From Planctomycetota bacterium (GTDB taxonomy: Bacteria; Planctomycetota; Phycisphaerae; SM23-33), in assembly GCA_022705325.1 (NCBI GenBank), contig JAKJER010000043.1, positions 1 through 52,760 of the forward strand: a stretch of DNA of 52,760 nucleotides, read 5' to 3'. A program made the position numbers and the translations under genes. The notes under the pieces are model-generated. The model made no database searches and was not told the origin of the DNA. It saw only the letters and a program-made list of their open reading frames with translations. Of the stretch, positions 17,737 to 26,361 are shown in pieces (position 1 is the stretch's first letter; the number at the start of each line of letters is the position of its first letter).

Positions 17737-18949
17737 CTCCCCACTCTTCGTGCTGCACGGAAACGGCACGGTCCTGAACCGCGGGTGCCAGGCCATCGCC
17801 GTGGGCACGACGGGCATCCTCCAGAGAGAGTTTCCGCTCTGCCGCCTCATCCACGCCTCGTACCTGCACGGGCTGTCCAGATCGCAGGAACCTCGCACGA
17901 TCGAAGGGTTCCCGGTCGTTCCGTGGGCCCTGACCAGGCGGTACTCCCCGGGCTGGTTCGCCTACCAGTTCCGCAAACTCGTTGGCCGGGGCCAGGAGCC
18001 GGTGCTTTCGCTGCTGGCGGATGCCTCGGTCGTCCTGGAATGCGGAGGGGACCTGTTCACGCTGGACTACGGGCTTCCGACGCGGCAGTTCAGCATCGCA
18101 CAGGCGGTGCTGGACGCGGGCCGGCCGTTCGTCCTGTGGGGGGCGACGATCGGGCCGTTCTCGAAGGAGCCGCAGTTTGAACGGTTTGCCGGCGAGCAGC
18201 TCAAGCGCTTCACTCTCATCTGCGCCCGCGAGAGCGCGACGGTCGAATACCTGGATTCCCTCGGCGTGCGGGAGAACGTGTGCCGGGTCGCCGATCCCGC
18301 GTTCGCCCTGGAGGGCCGGGAACTGGACCTGGACGAGGAGGGTCTGGCCGTGCTCCGCCAGCCGTGCGTGGGCCTGAACTTCTCGTCGTTGATCGCCCGC
18401 TATCAGGGAGACCTCGAGTCGTGGACGGACCAGGTGGCCGGGATCGTTCGCGCGGTCGCGCGGGCGGTTGACATGCCCGTCGTTCTGGTCCCCCACGTGT
18501 TTACGCCGGACTGCAACGATCTGCTGTTTCTCCGGCGCGTCCTGGAACGGACGGGCGGCCCTTCCGGCCGGATCACGCTGATTGACAAGGCCTACACGGC
18601 CAGGGAACTCAAGTTCATTATCTCGCGGCTGGCCGCCTTTGCCGGTGCGCGCACGCACGCTACCATAGGCAGTCTGTCTTCGCTTGTTCCGACGCTGTCG
18701 GTGTCGTACAGCGCGAAGGCCATCGGGATCAACCGTGACATCTTCGGGAACCTGGACTGGGTGCTTTCCTGGAAACAGGCTGCGCCGGACGTGTTTGTGG
18801 AGAAGGTCCAGTCATTGCTGGCCCAGGCGTCCGCGGTGCGGGCTCACCTGGCGCGCGTCATCCCCGCCATGCGCGAGTCCGCCTATCGGTCCGCGGGAGT
18901 GTTGCGGGAACGGATAGCCGGGCTTCGGGCAGAGCAGCAGACTCCGTAG
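17729..18949 (+). CDS. Polysaccharide pyruvyl transferase family protein
   Basis: A 406-residue cytoplasmic protein of the family that adds pyruvate ketals from phosphoenolpyruvate to sugars of surface glycans. Supporting features are the N-terminal LHGNGTVLNRGCQAIA, the glycine-rich ECGGDLFTLDYG (~100-111), VLWGATIGPFSKE (~134-146), ARESATVEYL (~170-180), and the C-terminal GARTHATIGSLS (~310-321) followed by SYSAKAIG. Length and order of these blocks fit the family. It overlaps the flippase gene by 8 bp and is followed after 15 bp by a GT4 gene. Pyruvylation would give the polymer extra negative charge. The acceptor sugar cannot be read from the sequence. Confidence 0.88.
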   Translation: MDDSPLFVLHGNGTVLNRGCQAIAVGTTGILQREFPLCRLIHASYLHGLSRSQEPRTIEGFPVVPWALTRRYSPGWFAYQFRKLVGRGQEPVLSLLADASVVLECGGDLFTLDYGLPTRQFSIAQAVLDAGRPFVLWGATIGPFSKEPQFERFAGEQLKRFTLICARESATVEYLDSLGVRENVCRVADPAFALEGRELDLDEEGLAVLRQPCVGLNFSSLIARYQGDLESWTDQVAGIVRAVARAVDMPVVLVPHVFTPDCNDLLFLRRVLERTGGPSGRITLIDKAYTARELKFIISRLAAFAGARTHATIGSLSSLVPTLSVSYSAKAIGINRDIFGNLDWVLSWKQAAPDVFVEKVQSLLAQASAVRAHLARVIPAMRESAYRSAGVLRERIAGLRAEQQTP

Positions 18950-18964
18950 AGTGGGCGTAGAGGA

Positions 18965-20203
18965 ATGGATTCAACCAGTTATCGATGTCTGATGATCGCC
19001 CCGGCGTGCTTTCCGACGACCAATCCGGAAGCGATGGTGAACGCCAAGCTGGCGTTGGCGATGGTCCGGGGCGGGTGGGACGTGGACGTGGTGACCGCGC
19101 AGGGGAAGATCGTCTCCTGGTACCCGCAGCGGACAGGGGTGTGGGGTGAGCTGGCCGAGCGGATTCACGTGGTGCCCACGGTGGCGCCCACGCTGTGGAA
19201 CAAGGTATGGACCACCGCGCGAGCGGCCGTTCGGACGGGTCAGATCTACGGGGCTCGCTGGGCCCTGCCGGCTATGCGAAAGGCCATCGAGCTGGCGGGT
19301 CGGAAGGACTACGACGTCGTGCTGTCCCGCTCGCACCCAGCCGACGCCCACCTGGCGGCGCTGGGGGTCTGCCAGCGGACTCACCTCCCGTGGATCGCCA
19401 ACTGGAACGATCCGGACCCGATGGTGCGGTTCCCCGTGCCGTACGGGAACGGGCCTGATGCGCCCCTCGCTCCGGGGATCGGGCGGTTCTTTCGGGCGGT
19501 GGCCAGGCGGGCGTCGTGGCACACGTTTCCGGCGGAGCGCCTGCGCCGGTACATGGCGGCGCAGTGGCCGGCGATGGAGGGCAAGAGTTCGACCATTCCG
19601 CACGTGGCGATGGCGGGCCCGTCGGCGACGCCCCCGGAAGGCGGCGAGTTCACCATCTGCTACGCCGGCAGTCTCAAGCCGCCGCGCGACGCGCGGGTGC
19701 TGCTGGAGGGAGCTCGGCGATTCGCCGAGCGGCGCGGACTGGCGGCGCCGTTCCTGCGGTTCATGGTCGACCATGAGGACCTGCTGCGGCAGTGCGCCCG
19801 CCAGGCCGGGGCGGAGCACCTGCTGGACGTCCAGCCGCCCCGCCCCTACGAGGACATGCCGCAGCACCTGGCCCGCAGGACGGTGCTGGCTGTCATCGAG
19901 CCGGAGTTGGAAGAGGGCATCTTCCTGCCTTCCAAGGTAATCGACTACGCACAGATCGGACGGCCCATTCTGGCGGTCTCCCCACGGACAGGCACGCTGA
20001 ACGACCTGCTGAACGAGCACGGCGGGGGATTGGCCGTCGATTGCCGCGACAGCACAGCCGTTGAGCAAGCCATCGACACGCTCTATGACTGCTGGCAGCG
20101 CGGGACGCTGAGCACGCGATTCAAGTCGGCCTCCCTGCTCGACCTGTTCGCCCCCGCCAGGGTCATCCAACTCCTGGGCGAGGTCATCCGGCGCGTTCGC
20201 TAG
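18965..20203 (+). CDS. GT4-like glycosyltransferase
   Basis: A 412-residue protein with a GT-B fold. The N-terminal half opens with a Rossmann strand (CLMIAPACFPTTNPEAMVNAKLALAM) and the variant VLSRSHPADAHLAAL. The C-terminal half has the family pattern ITICYAGSLKPPRD-like donor site (FTICYAGSLKPPRDARVLLEG is split here as FTICYAGSL and KPPRDARVLLEG) and LEEGIFLPSKVIDYAQIGRPILAV, where an EGIF-K replaces the usual E-x7-E. It probably transfers one sugar during repeat-unit assembly in the cytoplasm. It is the last gene of the rightward operon, and its 3' end overlaps the facing GT2 gene by 20 bp. Donor and acceptor are unknown. Confidence 0.82.
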   Translation: MDSTSYRCLMIAPACFPTTNPEAMVNAKLALAMVRGGWDVDVVTAQGKIVSWYPQRTGVWGELAERIHVVPTVAPTLWNKVWTTARAAVRTGQIYGARWALPAMRKAIELAGRKDYDVVLSRSHPADAHLAALGVCQRTHLPWIANWNDPDPMVRFPVPYGNGPDAPLAPGIGRFFRAVARRASWHTFPAERLRRYMAAQWPAMEGKSSTIPHVAMAGPSATPPEGGEFTICYAGSLKPPRDARVLLEGARRFAERRGLAAPFLRFMVDHEDLLRQCARQAGAEHLLDVQPPRPYEDMPQHLARRTVLAVIEPELEEGIFLPSKVIDYAQIGRPILAVSPRTGTLNDLLNEHGGGLAVDCRDSTAVEQAIDTLYDCWQRGTLSTRFKSASLLDLFAPARVIQLLGEVIRRVR

Positions 20204-21164
20204 CCTGCGTAGCCTGCCGGCGCAGGCGCTGGAGGCTGCCCAGCAGCGGGCGGAGAATGAAGGCGGGCAGGAAGCACAGGGCGAACATGATCAGGGCCTT
20301 GGCGGGCGGCCGGCCGGCCAGGATGGAGCGGGCCAGCAGGCGCCGGAAGGGGGCGTGGTGGATCATGAGGTTGTCGGCCGCCTGCGAGTAGTAGTTCCGC
20401 GAGAGCATGAAACGGATCTCGGCGGGGGTGATCCAGCCGCGCTCGCGGAAGATCTCTATGACGTTGAGGCTCTTGACGCCGGTGGGCAGGAGGTGGATGG
20501 CGCTGAGCGAGCCGTGGGGGGGCGAGAGGCGGTAGTGGGTGAGCACCTCGCGGATGCGGTGGAGGGTTCCGTTCATGATGAGCCGGGCGAAGAACTCGTG
20601 GTCCTCGCCGATAACCAGCCGGGGGTCCTCGTCCATGGGCCCGACCTTGTCGTAGCAGGCGCGGCGGAACAGCACGGTGGAGGTCTGCATCGGCAGGCCG
20701 ACCAGGAAGTCGCGGCGGGTGACCAGGGGATTGGGGTTCATGATCCGCAGGGTGGAGCGGACGGCGGGCTCGTAGCCGAACAGGTCATACCAGGTGCACA
20801 CGCCGTCGACGTCGGGGTGGTCGCGGAGGTAGTCGACCTGGACCTGGAGCTTGGACGGCTCCCAGAGGTCGTCGGCGTCCAGGAAGGCGAAGAACTCCCC
20901 GCGAGCCTGGGCCATGCCGATATTGCGCCCGCAGGCGGCCCGCCCGGTGTTGTGTTCCAGGCGGATCAGCCGGATGCGGCTGTCGGCGTCCGCGGCGGCC
21001 TGGATGAGCTGGGGCGTCTGGTCGCTCGAAGCGTCATCGACGACGATCCACTCCCAGTCGGCGTAGGTCTGGGCCAGGACGCAGGCGATGGTCTCGGCGA
21101 CGCAGGCGGCCGAGTTGTAGGCCGGCGTGATGATGGACACGAGTTTGGAGGGAGCCGTTCCCAT
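20184..21164 (-). CDS. GT2 family glycosyltransferase
   Basis: A 326-residue GT-A enzyme: VSIITPAYNSA at 9-19, VVDDASSDQT at 41-50 and the metal-binding DADD at 96-99 (FLDADDLWEPSKL), followed by GEDHEFFARL (~199-208), which often carries the catalytic base. A hydrophobic stretch near 280-305 may tether it to the membrane. The start at ATG 21164 (MGTAPSKLVSIITPAY) places the Rossmann strand at the expected distance; the frame is open further upstream but overlaps the GT4 gene. It is the last gene of the nine-gene leftward polysaccharide operon and presumably adds a sugar to the lipid-linked repeat unit. Donor unknown. Confidence 0.88.
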   Translation of the reverse strand: MGTAPSKLVSIITPAYNSAACVAETIACVLAQTYADWEWIVVDDASSDQTPQLIQAAADADSRIRLIRLEHNTGRAACGRNIGMAQARGEFFAFLDADDLWEPSKLQVQVDYLRDHPDVDGVCTWYDLFGYEPAVRSTLRIMNPNPLVTRRDFLVGLPMQTSTVLFRRACYDKVGPMDEDPRLVIGEDHEFFARLIMNGTLHRIREVLTHYRLSPPHGSLSAIHLLPTGVKSLNVIEIFRERGWITPAEIRFMLSRNYYSQAADNLMIHHAPFRRLLARSILAGRPPAKALIMFALCFLPAFILRPLLGSLQRLRRQATQASERAG

Positions 21165-21177
21165 GTCTCGGCTGTTC

Positions 21178-22383
21178 CTATTGCTCTGATTCTGCCGTCG
21201 GTTTTCGAATGGTCCCCGCCCGGGACTCGTCGCCGGGGTCGGCGGCGGCCTGCGGGACGAATCGCTCTCGCAGGGCGGCCTCCACGCGTTGGGCGGTGCG
21301 GGTCCACGTGAATTCCTCCGCCCGCCGCTTCCCGGCCTGCACAAGCGAGTCTCGCAGGGCCGGGTCGGACAGCACGGTGCGGACCGCGTCGGCCAGCTTC
21401 TCCGGAGCGTTCGCGGGGAAGGACAGGCCGGCCGGGCCGGCGACTTCCACCAGCGCGGGGTCGTCCGAGACGATGACCGGGCACCCGCAGGCCATCGCTT
21501 CGACGACGGGCAGGCCGAATCCCTCATACCAGGACGGAAAGACGTACAGATCGGCGGCGGCATACAGGGCGGCGATCTGGTCGTCGCTGATATTGCGATA
21601 CCGGATGATCCGATCGCCCAGGCCCAACTCCCCGATCAGGTGCAGGGCTTCGGCGTCCAGGCCGCCCACGACAAGGAGCTTCAGCCCCGGGAAGTCCGCG
21701 GCCAGTTGATGCATCGCTCGCATCAGGCACGGCATGTTCTTGCGCGCCGCCGGGGAGGTGACCGTCATGAGATACTGCCCCGCCTGCTCGAGTCCCAGTT
21801 CTGTTCTGGCGTCGCTCTTGTCCCGTGTCGCGAATGTCGCCGCGTCCACACCGTTGTAGATGACGGTGATCTGCTCGGCTGGATAGCCCAGACGGCGAAC
21901 GATGTCCTCCTTAATTGCCGCCGACACCGTGAACACGTGGTCCGCCCGCATGATCCCGGGCTTCTTGAACAGCACGCCCAGGACATGAATGAGCCGGTTC
22001 TTCCACGTCGGGCGATACCTCAGTTCGCTTGGGGGGAGTATGCTCGCCAGGTCATGAACCAGCACGATGACTTTCGCCGGCGGGGGAATGCTCCGCGAGA
22101 TCGACGCGCTGGCGTGATCGGTGATGAAGTAGACGGGCGCATCGCCGTATCGCCGATAGGTCCGACGGGCACAGGCCGGGTACATCAGGTAGCGCAGCAT
22201 GAACTCGGCCACGAATCGCGGCCTGATCCACTTCAGTGCGCTCGGCGCGGACAGCCGCACTTCCGAGACCCGCATTCCACTGCCGCGAAGGGCCGAGACA
22301 AGGTTGCCCGACACGACGTCCGTCGATATCGACTGGAAGCCGGGTATGCCCAGAAGCATCACGATGGATCTATCGCGTGTCAC
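21178..22383 (-). CDS. GT4 family glycosyltransferase
   Basis: A 401-residue GT-B retaining glycosyltransferase. The N-terminal domain contains VLVHDLASILPP (~107-118) and the linker VFTVSAAIKEDI (~150-161). The donor domain contains TVIYNGVD (~173-180), TSPAARKNMPCLMRA (~209-223) and the E-x7-E pair E287/E295 in SWYEGFGLPVVEAMACG. These are characteristic of mannosyl- or glucosyltransferases of the WbaZ/mtfB type, but sugar identity cannot be inferred safely. It lies 13 bp upstream of the GT2 gene and 47 bp downstream of the DUF354 gene in the leftward operon. Confidence 0.9.
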   Translation of the reverse strand: MTRDRSIVMLLGIPGFQSISTDVVSGNLVSALRGSGMRVSEVRLSAPSALKWIRPRFVAEFMLRYLMYPACARRTYRRYGDAPVYFITDHASASISRSIPPPAKVIVLVHDLASILPPSELRYRPTWKNRLIHVLGVLFKKPGIMRADHVFTVSAAIKEDIVRRLGYPAEQITVIYNGVDAATFATRDKSDARTELGLEQAGQYLMTVTSPAARKNMPCLMRAMHQLAADFPGLKLLVVGGLDAEALHLIGELGLGDRIIRYRNISDDQIAALYAAADLYVFPSWYEGFGLPVVEAMACGCPVIVSDDPALVEVAGPAGLSFPANAPEKLADAVRTVLSDPALRDSLVQAGKRRAEEFTWTRTAQRVEAALRERFVPQAAADPGDESRAGTIRKPTAESEQ

Positions 22384-22430
22384 TCGATTGGTCCAACTAC
22401 TTCGTCACCGCCGAATTCGCGTATCGGGCG

Positions 22431-23522
22431 TTACCGCGCAGCGACCGGCGCCCAGCCGGGCCTGGCGCCGTGCGTTTCCTGCCGCAGGCCCAGGCGATGG
22501 AGCAGGTCCAGGATCCAGTCGGTCAGGTCGACGCTGTCGGCCAGCATCTTCTTTCGTCTGGCCCGCCAGGCGGGCTTGAGGTCCGGCTGGCTCAGCCACG
22601 CCTCCAACTGGGCCATCAGGGCGTCGAACTGGTTGGGGAGGAAGCCCTTCGTCAGGCCGTAGCGGTGCTCCAGTTCTTCCAGGTACGCCAGCCGCCCGAC
22701 AAACGTGTTGCATCGCAGGGCGGGCGTGCCCAGGACCGCGGCCTCGGCGGTGACGGTCTGGCTGTCGCCGACGACCAGGTCGGCCGCCGCCAGCACGTGC
22801 GGGAACCGCGAAGCCGGCGTGGGCAGGAGGAAGGGGCGGAGGTCGTCGTCGACGCAGGACTCGGCGCTGAGGAAGACCTTGCCCTCGCGGGCCAGGCGGT
22901 CGACGATCTGGCGCGCCTGGGCGTGGCTGAGGCCCTTCTGCCCGATGTCGTGGTGGGCGATGAGGGCGACCAGGCGGACGACGAAGAACCGCTCGCCGTC
23001 GCCCAGGCCCAGCTCGCCGCGGACGCTCGGGTCGGGTCGAAAGCGGTTGGGGTGCAGGTAGGCCATCTCCTCGTAGCCGCCGTAGGTCAGGTGCTTGAGC
23101 CCGTAGTTCTCGAACTTCAGGCAGCGGGGCGTGACGACGTAATGGGCCGGGCGGTAGGCCAGGAACGCCTGGAGCGGGACGGCCCTGCAGTCGTCCTCGT
23201 TGAACACGACGGAGATGCCGCCGGTCATGCGGGCCAGCGGGCCGATGACGATGGAGTTTCCGATCAGCAGGTCGAAGGGCTTCCGCCAGGCCAGTCGCAG
23301 CCCCAGTGCCAGGGCCCGCAGGGCCTCGCCCCCGAGGGCGGCCAGCCCCAGGCCGCGGCGCGGCACGAGGTGGAAGGGGATGTTCTCCTGGGCCAGCAGG
23401 TCCGGCAGGCAATCCTTCTGGCGGGCGACGACCACGACGTCGTTGTCGCGGCGCAGATGGACGATGGCGTGCTTGAGCAGGTGGAAGTGGGCGGGGTGGC
23501 CCAGGTCGACCAGAATCCTCAT
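22431..23522 (-). CDS. DUF354 family protein (GT-B-like, surface polysaccharide biosynthesis)
   Basis: A 363-residue protein starting MRILVDLGHPAHFHLLKHAI, the hallmark opening of DUF354. Other family blocks are the LLIGNSIVIGPLARM region (~85-99), NEDDCRAVPL (~107-116), GGYEEMAYLHPNRFRPD (~148-164) and DLVVGDSQTVTAEAAVLGTP (~268-287). The fold resembles UDP-GlcNAc 2-epimerase and GT-B glycosyltransferases. The family is common in archaeal and bacterial glycan clusters, but its reaction is not established. The start ATG overlaps the stop of the upstream GT2 gene (ATGA, 23519-23522), which implies translational coupling. Confidence 0.87.
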   Translation of the reverse strand: MRILVDLGHPAHFHLLKHAIVHLRRDNDVVVVARQKDCLPDLLAQENIPFHLVPRRGLGLAALGGEALRALALGLRLAWRKPFDLLIGNSIVIGPLARMTGGISVVFNEDDCRAVPLQAFLAYRPAHYVVTPRCLKFENYGLKHLTYGGYEEMAYLHPNRFRPDPSVRGELGLGDGERFFVVRLVALIAHHDIGQKGLSHAQARQIVDRLAREGKVFLSAESCVDDDLRPFLLPTPASRFPHVLAAADLVVGDSQTVTAEAAVLGTPALRCNTFVGRLAYLEELEHRYGLTKGFLPNQFDALMAQLEAWLSQPDLKPAWRARRKKMLADSVDLTDWILDLLHRLGLRQETHGARPGWAPVAAR

Positions 23523-24502
23523 GCCCCACCTCGATCGGGCCCGTCCGCGTCTTGACGGCGCCGGTCGCGGTGCATCGCGAGGAGTTGCTCGACGAGCTTG
23601 CGCTGGCGCCCGAGCATGTCCGCCAGCAGGGCGAGCATGATGCTCAGGAAGCCCAGTGTCAGAAAGGCGCCGGAGCCGATGAGCAGGCTCCTGATGGGGC
23701 TGGTCTGCCCGGTGGCCAGCCACCAGCCGAAGACGATCCCGCCGCAGAGGACCCCCATCGCCAGCAGGATCGCGCCGATCGAGCCGAAGAAGGCCAGCGG
23801 CCTGATGTCGCGAGCGGCCCGCAGGATGATCATCGCGGACTGGCGGGCGTAGGCCCAGAGGTTGGAGGCGACGCGGCTCTTGCCGATCTCCCGCACGCCG
23901 CGGACCTTGAGGGGGACCTCCTCGATCTGGACGCCCTTGGCCACCAGGTCGATGAAGCTCTCCTGCGTGTAGGTGAAGTCGCCGAAGAGGGTCAGTTGCA
24001 TGGCCGTCTGGCGGCTGTAGGCCCTGAACCCGCAGGAGACGTCGGTGAAGTGGGAGTTCCAGCAGATGCGGTTGATGAGTCGGCACATCATGCGGTTGCC
24101 CCACTTCTTGATCGCGGGCATCTCGGGGATGAGTTCCTTCCTGGCGAAGCGGGTGCAGGTGGTCATGTCCGCCCGTCCGTCGAGGATGGGCTGGATGAGG
24201 GCGGGGACGTCGGCGGGGTTGAACTGTCCGTCGGCGTCCATGTTGACCACGATGTCGGCCTGGCGGTCGAGAGCGGCGGCCAGTCCGCTGCGGAAGGCGG
24301 CGCCGACGCCCCGGTTGTGGCGGTGGCGGACGACAAGCGCGCCGGCGGCTGCCGCGATCTCGCCCGTGCGGTCGCTGGAGCCGTCGTCGACGACGACGAT
24401 CTCGACGCGGTCCACGCCGGCGATCTGTCGGGGCAGGCGGCCGATCACGTCGCCGATTGTCGCCTCCTCGTTCAGGGCCGGGATGATCACCGTCAGGTTC
24501 AT
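23519..24502 (-). CDS. GT2 glycosyltransferase, dolichyl-phosphate-mannose-synthase-like, with C-terminal membrane anchor
   Basis: A 327-residue protein. The catalytic GT-A domain has VIIPALNEEATIGDVI (5-20), VVVDDGSSDRTGEI (36-49), GVGAAFRSGL (66-75) and the metal site DADG at 89-92 in NMDADGQFNPADV. Two transmembrane helices follow near 235-300. The layout matches the polyprenyl-phosphate glycosyltransferase branch of GT2, which makes lipid-phosphate sugars used by GT-C enzymes on the outer face. The GT39-like gene directly upstream (4-bp overlap) would be the natural user of such a donor. This pairing supports a periplasmic glycan-modification step. Confidence 0.88.
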   Translation of the reverse strand: MNLTVIIPALNEEATIGDVIGRLPRQIAGVDRVEIVVVDDGSSDRTGEIAAAAGALVVRHRHNRGVGAAFRSGLAAALDRQADIVVNMDADGQFNPADVPALIQPILDGRADMTTCTRFARKELIPEMPAIKKWGNRMMCRLINRICWNSHFTDVSCGFRAYSRQTAMQLTLFGDFTYTQESFIDLVAKGVQIEEVPLKVRGVREIGKSRVASNLWAYARQSAMIILRAARDIRPLAFFGSIGAILLAMGVLCGGIVFGWWLATGQTSPIRSLLIGSGAFLTLGFLSIMLALLADMLGRQRKLVEQLLAMHRDRRRQDADGPDRGGA

Positions 24503-26310
24503 GGACCGTCCTTCAGCGGCAGCTTGACCAACGTGGGCGGACTGTTGTTCTTGAGCGGCACGCGGATGGCCAGTTGCAGCCCGGTCATGGGGATGATCAG
24601 GTCATCCGCCTGCGGCTGGACCGGATCGCGGACGGCGTAGACCAGGACGTCGGCGCCGTCAAGCCGGTCGGCCCCGTCGCCGCGGTCGGCGCGGGTGTGG
24701 ATCCGGCTGCTGGCGATCAGCTCGAACCGCTCGGTGTCCTGGAGGACCTCGCGAAGCATCCGCCGGACCTGGATCAGCGGGTCGCCGCTGTTCTTGTTAT
24801 CGGCATAAACGTCGCGGCTCTCGACCGCGACGGCCTGGATGCCGCAGGAGCGGATCAGGTCGCGGACGTCCTGGTGGCTCTGGACGCGGACCACCTGGTG
24901 GCTGCCCGGGAAACTGGCGTAGCTGTAGAGCAGCTTGCTTCCGCGGAGCACGTAGAGGTGTCGCTTGGGGTCGGCCTGGCGGGCGAAAAAGACCGCGTCG
25001 CCGTCCCAGTAGCCCTCGAAGAGGACCAGCTTGTTGCCGCCGTTGCGGCGGACCAGTTCGGCGATGGCCTGCTGGTGTCCGGTCATGACATTGATGGGCT
25101 GGAGGAAGGACACGACGGCCGCCACGGCGACGCCCGCGCAGGCCGCCGCCAGGACCGGCGCCCGGCGCAGCAGGTCCAGGCGGGTCAGCAGCAGCGGCGG
25201 GAACGTCACCAGCACGGGCAGGATGATGAAGACGTATCGCCCGACCCGCGCGCCCAGCAGGGCGCTCTGGACCAGGTAGCACGCCACCAGCAGGGCCAGC
25301 AGATGCGTCCCGCTCCAGCGAGGGCGGACGATCTCCCAGACCAGGCAGACCAGCCCGCAGGCCAGGCACGGCCACAGGAGCCATGGCCCCAGGGCCTGCT
25401 CCCAGCTCGTGATTACGGAGGCGAACCGGCCCAGCAGTTCGCTGGCGGCCTTGGCCCCTCCGGCGCCGGAGGCGGGGGTGAAGACGGTGGCCGTCAGGTA
25501 GCGGGCGTACCGGAAGGTCAGGAAGAAGTAGGGCACAAGGACAGCCGCGATCAGCGCCAGGGCTGCGTACAGTTGCCAGTGGCGGAATATGCCCCACTTG
25601 CGGCGGGCCAGGGCGTACAGGGCGAAAGCGGGCAGGACGAACAGGGCGGGCTGTTTCGTCATCACCGCCAGGACGACGAAGACGCCGGTCCACAGGGCGC
25701 TGCGCCGGCGGTCCAGGTCGACGTAGCGGTGGAAGAACCAGATCGACGCCAGGACCATGGCTGCGGTGGGCATCTCCAGCATGGTCTGGCGGGACCAGAA
25801 GACCACGAGGGGCAGCGACAGGAACAAGGCGACGGCGACGAAGGCGACGCGCGGATCGAACAGGCTCTTGAGCAGGCGATAGCCGCCGACCGCGGCGACC
25901 GCGGCAAAGAAGACCACCGTCAGGCGGGCGGTGAACGGGCTGATGCCGAAGACGGCGAAAAAGACCGCCTCGACGAGGGCGAAGAAGGGCGGGTAATACA
26001 GGATGATGCCCAAGGCGGGGTACTGGGCGTAGTAGCCCAGGGTGTAGTCCATGGGGTTGGCCGCGGAGCGGGGCAGATCCTGGACGAAATCGTGGACGAA
26101 GACGCCGTCCATGGCGTGGCGGGAAGCGTCGCTATGCCGGAATCCTCCCTGGCCGATGCCGGGCAGGGTGAGGGTCAGGGCCAGGGCCGCCAGGACCAGC
26201 GGGGGCAGCAGTCGCCGCCAGGCTCGCGTCGAGCCAGGCGGGGCGACCTGGGCCGTCCCGTCGGCTTGGGCCTGCTCGTCCTTCGCTCTGGGCGCGCCTG
26301 ACTCTGTCAC
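24499..26310 (-). CDS. GT39-like (ArnT/PMT type) membrane glycosyltransferase
   Basis: A 603-residue integral membrane protein with about 10-12 hydrophobic helices and a C-terminal soluble tail (~430-603). The first periplasmic loop carries acidic residues (GFRHSDASRHAMDGVFVHD) as in GT-C enzymes that use lipid-phosphate sugars. FWSRQTMLEMPTAAMVLASI also fits the ArnT/PMT group. The chosen start is GTG 26310, preceded by AGAAGGA at 9 nt; another GTG lies at 26337. It overlaps the polyprenyl-phosphate GT2 gene by 4 bp, so the pair probably acts together. It is also the only large membrane protein of this operon apart from the chain-length protein, so a polymerase-like role cannot be excluded. 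Confidence 0.8.
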   Translation of the reverse strand: MTESGAPRAKDEQAQADGTAQVAPPGSTRAWRRLLPPLVLAALALTLTLPGIGQGGFRHSDASRHAMDGVFVHDFVQDLPRSAANPMDYTLGYYAQYPALGIILYYPPFFALVEAVFFAVFGISPFTARLTVVFFAAVAAVGGYRLLKSLFDPRVAFVAVALFLSLPLVVFWSRQTMLEMPTAAMVLASIWFFHRYVDLDRRRSALWTGVFVVLAVMTKQPALFVLPAFALYALARRKWGIFRHWQLYAALALIAAVLVPYFFLTFRYARYLTATVFTPASGAGGAKAASELLGRFASVITSWEQALGPWLLWPCLACGLVCLVWEIVRPRWSGTHLLALLVACYLVQSALLGARVGRYVFIILPVLVTFPPLLLTRLDLLRRAPVLAAACAGVAVAAVVSFLQPINVMTGHQQAIAELVRRNGGNKLVLFEGYWDGDAVFFARQADPKRHLYVLRGSKLLYSYASFPGSHQVVRVQSHQDVRDLIRSCGIQAVAVESRDVYADNKNSGDPLIQVRRMLREVLQDTERFELIASSRIHTRADRGDGADRLDGADVLVYAVRDPVQPQADDLIIPMTGLQLAIRVPLKNNSPPTLVKLPLKDGP

Positions 26311-26361
26311 GACTGTCCGTCCTTCTGACCCCGTCACCGCACGTACGCCTGACCTCCCGGG

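Noticed and set aside
26338..26361. Alternative GTG start at 26337 for the GT39-like gene
   Set aside because: The GTG at 26310 has a better AGAAGGA ribosome site at suitable distance, though the longer form cannot be excluded.
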